Program-made: the position numbers and the translations under genes
Assembly (NCBI GenBank): GCA_015069615.1
Contig: SVIF01000014.1
Coordinates: forward strand, 1 to 37,500
Length of the DNA stretch: 37,500 nucleotides
Direction: 5' to 3'
DNA from: Clostridiales bacterium
GTDB lineage: Bacteria; Bacillota; Clostridia; Christensenellales; Borkfalkiaceae
Shown: piece after piece, positions 33,933 through 37,500 of the stretch
How the letters are laid out: every line of letters starts with the position of its first letter
Position numbering within the stretch: the first letter of the stretch is position 1
Notes under the pieces: model-generated
Told to the model about the DNA's origin: nothing
What the model saw: only the letters and a program-made list of their open reading frames with translations
The model's database searches: none

Positions 33933-34628
33933 TTATATAATGCGAATTAGGCGGTTTTCCACCAAATCGCAAGAAGTCAAATAGTAAGTTATTCCGTTTT
34001 TAACCACTTGTAAATCCGCGCGCACATCCTTGCCGTGCAAATGCCCGTACACCACTTTAGATACCCCGTTACTTTCAAACAGGTCGGTAAAGGGGGAACT
34101 TTCCCTTCTTACGTTAAACGGGGGAAAGTGCGAAAGGGCAATAATCGTATCCCCTTCTTCTTTTAGCGCGTTTGCGGCGCGAAGGCATAGTTTCCACCGT
34201 TCGGTTTCGCGGTTTACCAATTTTTTATCCTCTTCCGAAAAGCCGGGGGTGCCTTCTACCGACCATCCGCGCGTTCCCGTAAACACGAAATTGCCTATTT
34301 TCATTGCGTCGTTTTGCAAAACGAACACGTTTTCGGGAAGGGCTTCGCGAATACGCGAAAGAGAATGCCACCAGTAATCGTGATTGCCACGAATTAAAAT
34401 TTTTTTTCCGGGCAAATCCGCAAAACAAGAAATATCTTTCAGGGCGTTTTCTAAGGTCATTGCCCAGCTAATATCGCCCGCAATTAAAACTACGTCCTCT
34501 TCCCCTACTTGGCTTAGCCAACTTTCGCGGATTTTTTCAAAGTAATTTTCCCAAGCGCCGCCGAAAACTTCCATGGGCTTATCTTCGGTTGTAGATAAAT
34601 GCAAATCCGAAATAGCAAAAACCTTCAT
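33933..34628 (-). CDS. Calcineurin-type metallophosphoesterase
   Basis: 231 aa. The five metallophosphoesterase motifs are in order: D8-x-H10 (SDLHLS), GDIS near 51, GNHD near 81, SHFPP near 166, and GHLHG near 195. These bind two metal ions. The family includes phosphodiesterases acting on nucleotides, cyclic nucleotides or phospholipids; the substrate is unknown. It has no membrane segment. AAAAAGGAG precedes the ATG. It lies between the truncated MFS gene and the PfoR-like gene in one minus-strand unit. Confidence 0.92.
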   Translation of the reverse strand: MKVFAISDLHLSTTEDKPMEVFGGAWENYFEKIRESWLSQVGEEDVVLIAGDISWAMTLENALKDISCFADLPGKKILIRGNHDYWWHSLSRIREALPENVFVLQNDAMKIGNFVFTGTRGWSVEGTPGFSEEDKKLVNRETERWKLCLRAANALKEEGDTIIALSHFPPFNVRRESSPFTDLFESNGVSKVVYGHLHGKDVRADLQVVKNGITYYLTSCDLVENRLIRII

Positions 34629-34665
34629 TTCGCCGGCACTCCTTTTTTTATTTTTTCTTTCTCAA

Positions 34666-35712
34666 TTATTTGCGAACATCTGCGCTATGCACGCCGTTAT
34701 CCGCCCATTCTTCCTGTTCTTCCATATGCTTAGCGCGTTCTTCGCGCGCAAGTTGCTCTTCGTCTAAACGCGCTGCTTCCTTTCTTCTAACGATAAGAGA
34801 AATTGCATAGCCCGCACAAACGATAGCAACAAATATCGCCAAGGCAATGAGCAGCTTAAACACGCCCGACCAGCCCGAATGCTGCGCAACGTAGCCAAGC
34901 CCGTACGAAGAAAGGGTACTACCCACGTAACAAAAGCCGTTTAATATCCCCGCAAGTAGTCCCGAATTGATTTTCCCGCGCAAATACAGGGGCGCCATAC
35001 TGGTGATAACGTTGTTGCTTGCGGAAACCAAAAGGAAGATAATCCCACAAGTTACAGCAAGTAAAATGGCTACGTTTGCGGTAAGCAAACCTAGAGAAAC
35101 CGCGCAGAAGGCTCCGCCAACAACGATAAGAACAGAATCTAAAATAATAAAGTTTTTAATTTTTTTGTTGGCAAGCATCGCCACCGTTGCGCCCAAAACG
35201 CCAAACAAGGGCAATACTAAAGTGAAAATTAACGAACTGCTGTCGTTTAAATGAAAGGAATCCTTCAAAATGGTGGGAAGCCAAGTATTTAAGCCGTCCT
35301 TCATCAGGTTGGTAATTACCGCGAATACGCAAAGAACCGAAATGGTAACGAGTACGTTTTCGGTAAAGTCTTTGGTATGCATTGTCGTTTTCGCCTTTGC
35401 GGGCTGAACGTCCTCTTCCAAAATGGATTTATCTTTGGTAAGGCATCTTCCGTAAGAAAAAAACCAAATTGCGCCCGCGATTAAAAGCATTGCAGCGCCA
35501 AACAGGAAGGAATACTGGAAGGGCACGCCCACAGCAGCAAACAACGCACTAAGCGAGTACGAAATTAAGGTTCCCAAGGGTAAAAACCAACAAAGGATAA
35601 TTAATCGGTTTTGCCGTTTATTTGCTTCTGCGTTCATTCCTTTTTGGGCGATAATACCCTTCCCCCTTGCGCCGTTTAGCGTGAAATTTTTAAGCAGGAA
35701 ACATCCTACCAT
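34666..35712 (-). pseudogene. MFS transporter lacking the N-terminal helices
   Basis: The open frame encodes what looks like helices 5-12 of a major facilitator protein: PLGTLISYSLSALFAAVGV, FLFGAAMLLIAGAIWFF, a central loop (about 45 aa), then six helices including NVITSMAPLYLRGKINSGLLAG and a basic, Glu-rich C-terminus. Helices 1-4, about 140 residues, are missing. No start has a proper ribosome site: ATG 35712 has none and ATG 35637 has AAAAAGGA touching it. An intact promoter lies only 14 bases upstream of 35712. I read it as a 5' deletion that left the promoter, but translation of a shortened 8-helix protein cannot be ruled out. Confidence 0.7.
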
Positions 35713-35725
35713 AATAATGCATAAA

Positions 35726-35754
35726 ATTATACGCTTGTTTTTTAAAAAAGTCAA
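35726..35754 (-). promoter_or_regulatory. Promoter of the truncated MFS unit
   Basis: Minus strand TTGACT (35749-35754), 17-bp spacer, TATAAT (35726-35731). It probably drives the metallophosphoesterase and PfoR-like genes downstream. Confidence 0.85.
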
Positions 35755-35861
35755 CCTTTTCACATAGAAATGTTTGAAAGGCAAACCTAAGAACCTAAAA
35801 AGCCTTCTTCTATGTTTTTTCATTCTTCGCCTACCTACAACGATGGGCAAGGCGGAGAAAC

Positions 35862-35903
35862 TAAAAAAAGAAAAGGAGCCAAACAACTTGCTTGGCTCCC
35901 CCT
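35862..35903. terminator. Terminator after the BspA-type gene
   Basis: The stem ggagccaa / ttggctcc with a 9-nt loop is followed on the minus strand by TTTTCTTTTTTT. Confidence 0.9.
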
Positions 35904-35928
35904 TTTTATTCCATTCGTTTCACAAGGC

Positions 35929-37335
35929 TTATTCGCCCGTATAACCCCAAACCACGGGGCGGTCAGAATTGTTCCAATAACTATCCCACCCGCTGGGCTT
36001 ACTTGCCGCTTCGCAGTAAATGGTTAAGGAATTGCAATTAAAGAACGCTAGATAACCTATGCTGGTTACGCCCTCTGGTATCACGATTTCCGTTAAGGAA
36101 GTGCAACCAAGGAACGCATAAATACCTATGCTGGTTACGCCCTCTGGTATCACGATTTCCGTTAAGGAATCGCAATCATAGAACGCACCATAACCTATGC
36201 TGGTTACGCTATCAGGTATCACGATTTCCGTTAAGGATTTGCAATAAGAGAACGCCCATTCACCTATGCTGGTTCCCCCGGTTATGGTTACCTTTTTTAA
36301 GGAAGAGGGCACGTAAGCACCATTGTAAGAATACGAACTTGCACCAAATATATAACCAAAATTAGTATTGCTTGTTCCGTTTAGCGTTGCTCCAACAAAC
36401 GGCAAAGTGATTTCCGTTAAGGAATCGCAATCACAGAACGCACCTTCACCTATGCTGGTTATGCTATCAGGTATCACGATTTCCGTTAAGGAATTGCAAT
36501 TATAGAACGCATAATTACCTATGCTAGTTACGCTATCAGGTATCCCTATTTCCGTTAAGGAATAGCAATCAGAGAACGCCCTTTCACCTATGCTAGTTAC
36601 GCTATTAGGTATCACGATTTCTGTTAAGGAAGAGCAACCTGCGAACGCATATTCACCTATGCTGGTTACGTTATGGAGGGTACCATTGTGCGTTACGCTT
36701 TCGGGGATAGTAATACTGCCCGAAATATTTCGGGGTTGTTCTACCACCGTTGCAATGCCATCCTTTAACGCATAGCGGATGCCGTCAATTGTTTTATAGA
36801 TAGCACCATCTTCTGCTACTTCGTTATTTTTGCAGTTCCAAACCACGGGAAGTTTATTGCCGGCGTAATCTTTTTCATTCCAATTAATATTCCACCCACT
36901 GGGTTTACTTGCCACTTCGCAGTAAATGGTTAAGGAAGCGCAAGAAAAGAACGCTCTTTCACCTATGCTAGTTACGCTATCCGGAATTGTGATTTTCTTT
37001 AAGGATTCGCAATATTCGAACGCAAGATCACCTATGCTGGTTACGCTATCAGGTATCACGATTTCCGTTAAGGAAGCGCAAGAATAGAACGCCCAACTAC
37101 CTATGCTGGTTACGCTGTTAGGTATCACGATTTCCGTTAAGGAATCGCAATCAGAGAACGCATATTCACCTATGCTGGTTAACTGGCTGTTATCGCCAAA
37201 CGTTACCGTGGTTAAGTGAAAGCAATACTCGAACGCATCTTCACCTATACTGGTTACACTGCTAGGTATCACGATTTCCGTTAAGGAATAGCAATGATAG
37301 AACACCCAATCACCTATGCTGGTTATGCTATTCAT
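35929..37335 (-). CDS. BspA-type leucine-rich repeat protein, C-terminal fragment
   Basis: 468 aa of LRR_5 (Treponema pallidum type) repeats: about 14 copies of a 23-residue unit with consensus SVTSIGxxAFxxCxSLTEIVIPD. Two spacer blocks ending PSGW...NxxxxPVVW interrupt the array (after repeat 6 and at the C-terminus), and an unusual insert (about 300-335) precedes GTSIGEWAF. There is no signal peptide, and no sortase or wall anchor at the end (RPVVWGYTGE). The beginning is in mid-repeat, and the ATG at 37335 overlaps the stop of the upstream repeat frame, so this is best read as the downstream part of a gene split by a frame change. Family members are surface adhesion proteins. Confidence 0.82.
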   Translation of the reverse strand: MNSITSIGDWVFYHCYSLTEIVIPSSVTSIGEDAFEYCFHLTTVTFGDNSQLTSIGEYAFSDCDSLTEIVIPNSVTSIGSWAFYSCASLTEIVIPDSVTSIGDLAFEYCESLKKITIPDSVTSIGERAFFSCASLTIYCEVASKPSGWNINWNEKDYAGNKLPVVWNCKNNEVAEDGAIYKTIDGIRYALKDGIATVVEQPRNISGSITIPESVTHNGTLHNVTSIGEYAFAGCSSLTEIVIPNSVTSIGERAFSDCYSLTEIGIPDSVTSIGNYAFYNCNSLTEIVIPDSITSIGEGAFCDCDSLTEITLPFVGATLNGTSNTNFGYIFGASSYSYNGAYVPSSLKKVTITGGTSIGEWAFSYCKSLTEIVIPDSVTSIGYGAFYDCDSLTEIVIPEGVTSIGIYAFLGCTSLTEIVIPEGVTSIGYLAFFNCNSLTIYCEAASKPSGWDSYWNNSDRPVVWGYTGE

Positions 37336-37500
37336 TACCAAAACTGATTTGTGCCCACTGGTCTATCGTTCCTAAATAATTTACCGTGGTTAAGGAATCG
37401 CAATATTCGAACGCATAATCACCTATTCTGGTTACGCCCTCGGGTATCACGATTTCCGTTAAGGAATTGCAAGAATAGAACGCATAATCACCTATGCTGG
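35990..37500 (-). repeat. 69-bp tandem repeats of the LRR array
   Basis: Near-identical DNA units (core 'cctatgctggttacgctatc', then 'aggtatcacgatttccgtta') recur every 69 bases. High DNA identity between units favours recombination or slippage. Confidence 0.88.
37328..37500 (-). CDS. BspA-type leucine-rich repeat protein, upstream fragment (partial)
   Basis: The frame enters from the right edge and encodes two more repeats (SIGDYAFYSCNSLTEIVIPEG, then RIGDYAFEYCDSLTTVNYLG), followed by TIDQWAQISFGNE and a TAG at 37328-37330. In BspA proteins a TIDQW segment usually continues into further sequence before the next repeat, so the stop is premature. The N-terminus and any signal peptide are outside the window. 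It is probably the same original gene as the next fragment. Confidence 0.75.
   Translation of the reverse strand, partial: SIGDYAFYSCNSLTEIVIPEGVTRIGDYAFEYCDSLTTVNYLGTIDQWAQISFGNE

Noticed and set aside
35713-35886. Long N-terminus of the MFS frame (MFGSFSFFSF...)
   Set aside because: It runs through the promoter and the BspA terminator, so it is non-coding translation.

Overview
The window looks like a chromosome segment from a spore-lineage member of the Clostridia (Bacillota), probably an uncultured gut-type bacterium. The evidence is near-consensus SigA promoters (TTGACA-17-TATAAT), strong AGGAG ribosome sites, a reverse rubrerythrin next to a PerR-type regulator, the YabP-YabQ-DivIC spore/division neighbourhood, a collagen-like protein with a BclA-like C-terminal domain, and BspA-type leucine-rich repeats. 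gyrB-gyrA, rplI and yabPQ-divIC are origin-proximal in Bacillus, so the segment may lie near oriC (inference; dnaA and dnaN are not in view). Most genes are on the minus strand.

Layout. 1-650: 3' end of a collagen-like surface protein. 647-4128 (minus): an rRNA-methyltransferase-like gene, then a tightly packed nucleotide cluster (HD hydrolase, thyA, folA, GNAT). 4237-7250 (plus): PerR-type regulator with reverse rubrerythrin, then typA/bipA. 7255-10404 (minus): unknown protein, ABC ATPase, ABC permease and a GIY-YIG protein, overlapping end to end. 10667-12946: a MurG-type glycosyltransferase (plus), a 58-aa cysteine-pair protein (minus) and a WYL-domain regulator (plus). 12994-15274: an AT-rich cassette in which an XRE regulator is divergent from a secreted protein with a SipW-type signal and a polytopic membrane protein. 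15334-17577: citrate synthase, a DUF1540 mini-protein and ribosomal protein L9. 17842-20005: a membrane protein with an NPYG/NPF-rich tail and a CPBP-family membrane protein. 20146-29123 (minus): gyrB, gyrA, maf, an MreB-like gene, a beta-helix protein, minD and minE. 29535-29693: an isolated 52-aa cysteine-rich peptide. 29783-32659 (minus): yabP, yabQ, divIC, a Ppx/GppA phosphatase and an M50-type protease. 32796-35712 (minus): PfoR-type EIIC protein, metallophosphoesterase and a 5'-truncated MFS transporter. 35929-37500: BspA leucine-rich repeats interrupted by a frame change.

How the genes work together. ThyA, DHFR and the HD protein form a small dTMP/folate unit. PerR and rubrerythrin form an autoregulated peroxide-defence operon with a palindromic operator just downstream of the -10 box. 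The Maf/MreB/Min stretch resembles the Bacillus maf-radC-mreBCD-minCD cluster with radC, mreC, mreD and minC absent and a glycosidase-like beta-helix gene in their place. The most unusual parts are the XRE/SipW-type cassette with a single palindrome carrying both divergent -10 boxes, the cysteine-rich peptide at 29535, the typA promoter with two nested palindromes, and the eroded morphogenesis cluster. No tRNA, rRNA, CRISPR array or insertion sequence was recognised.
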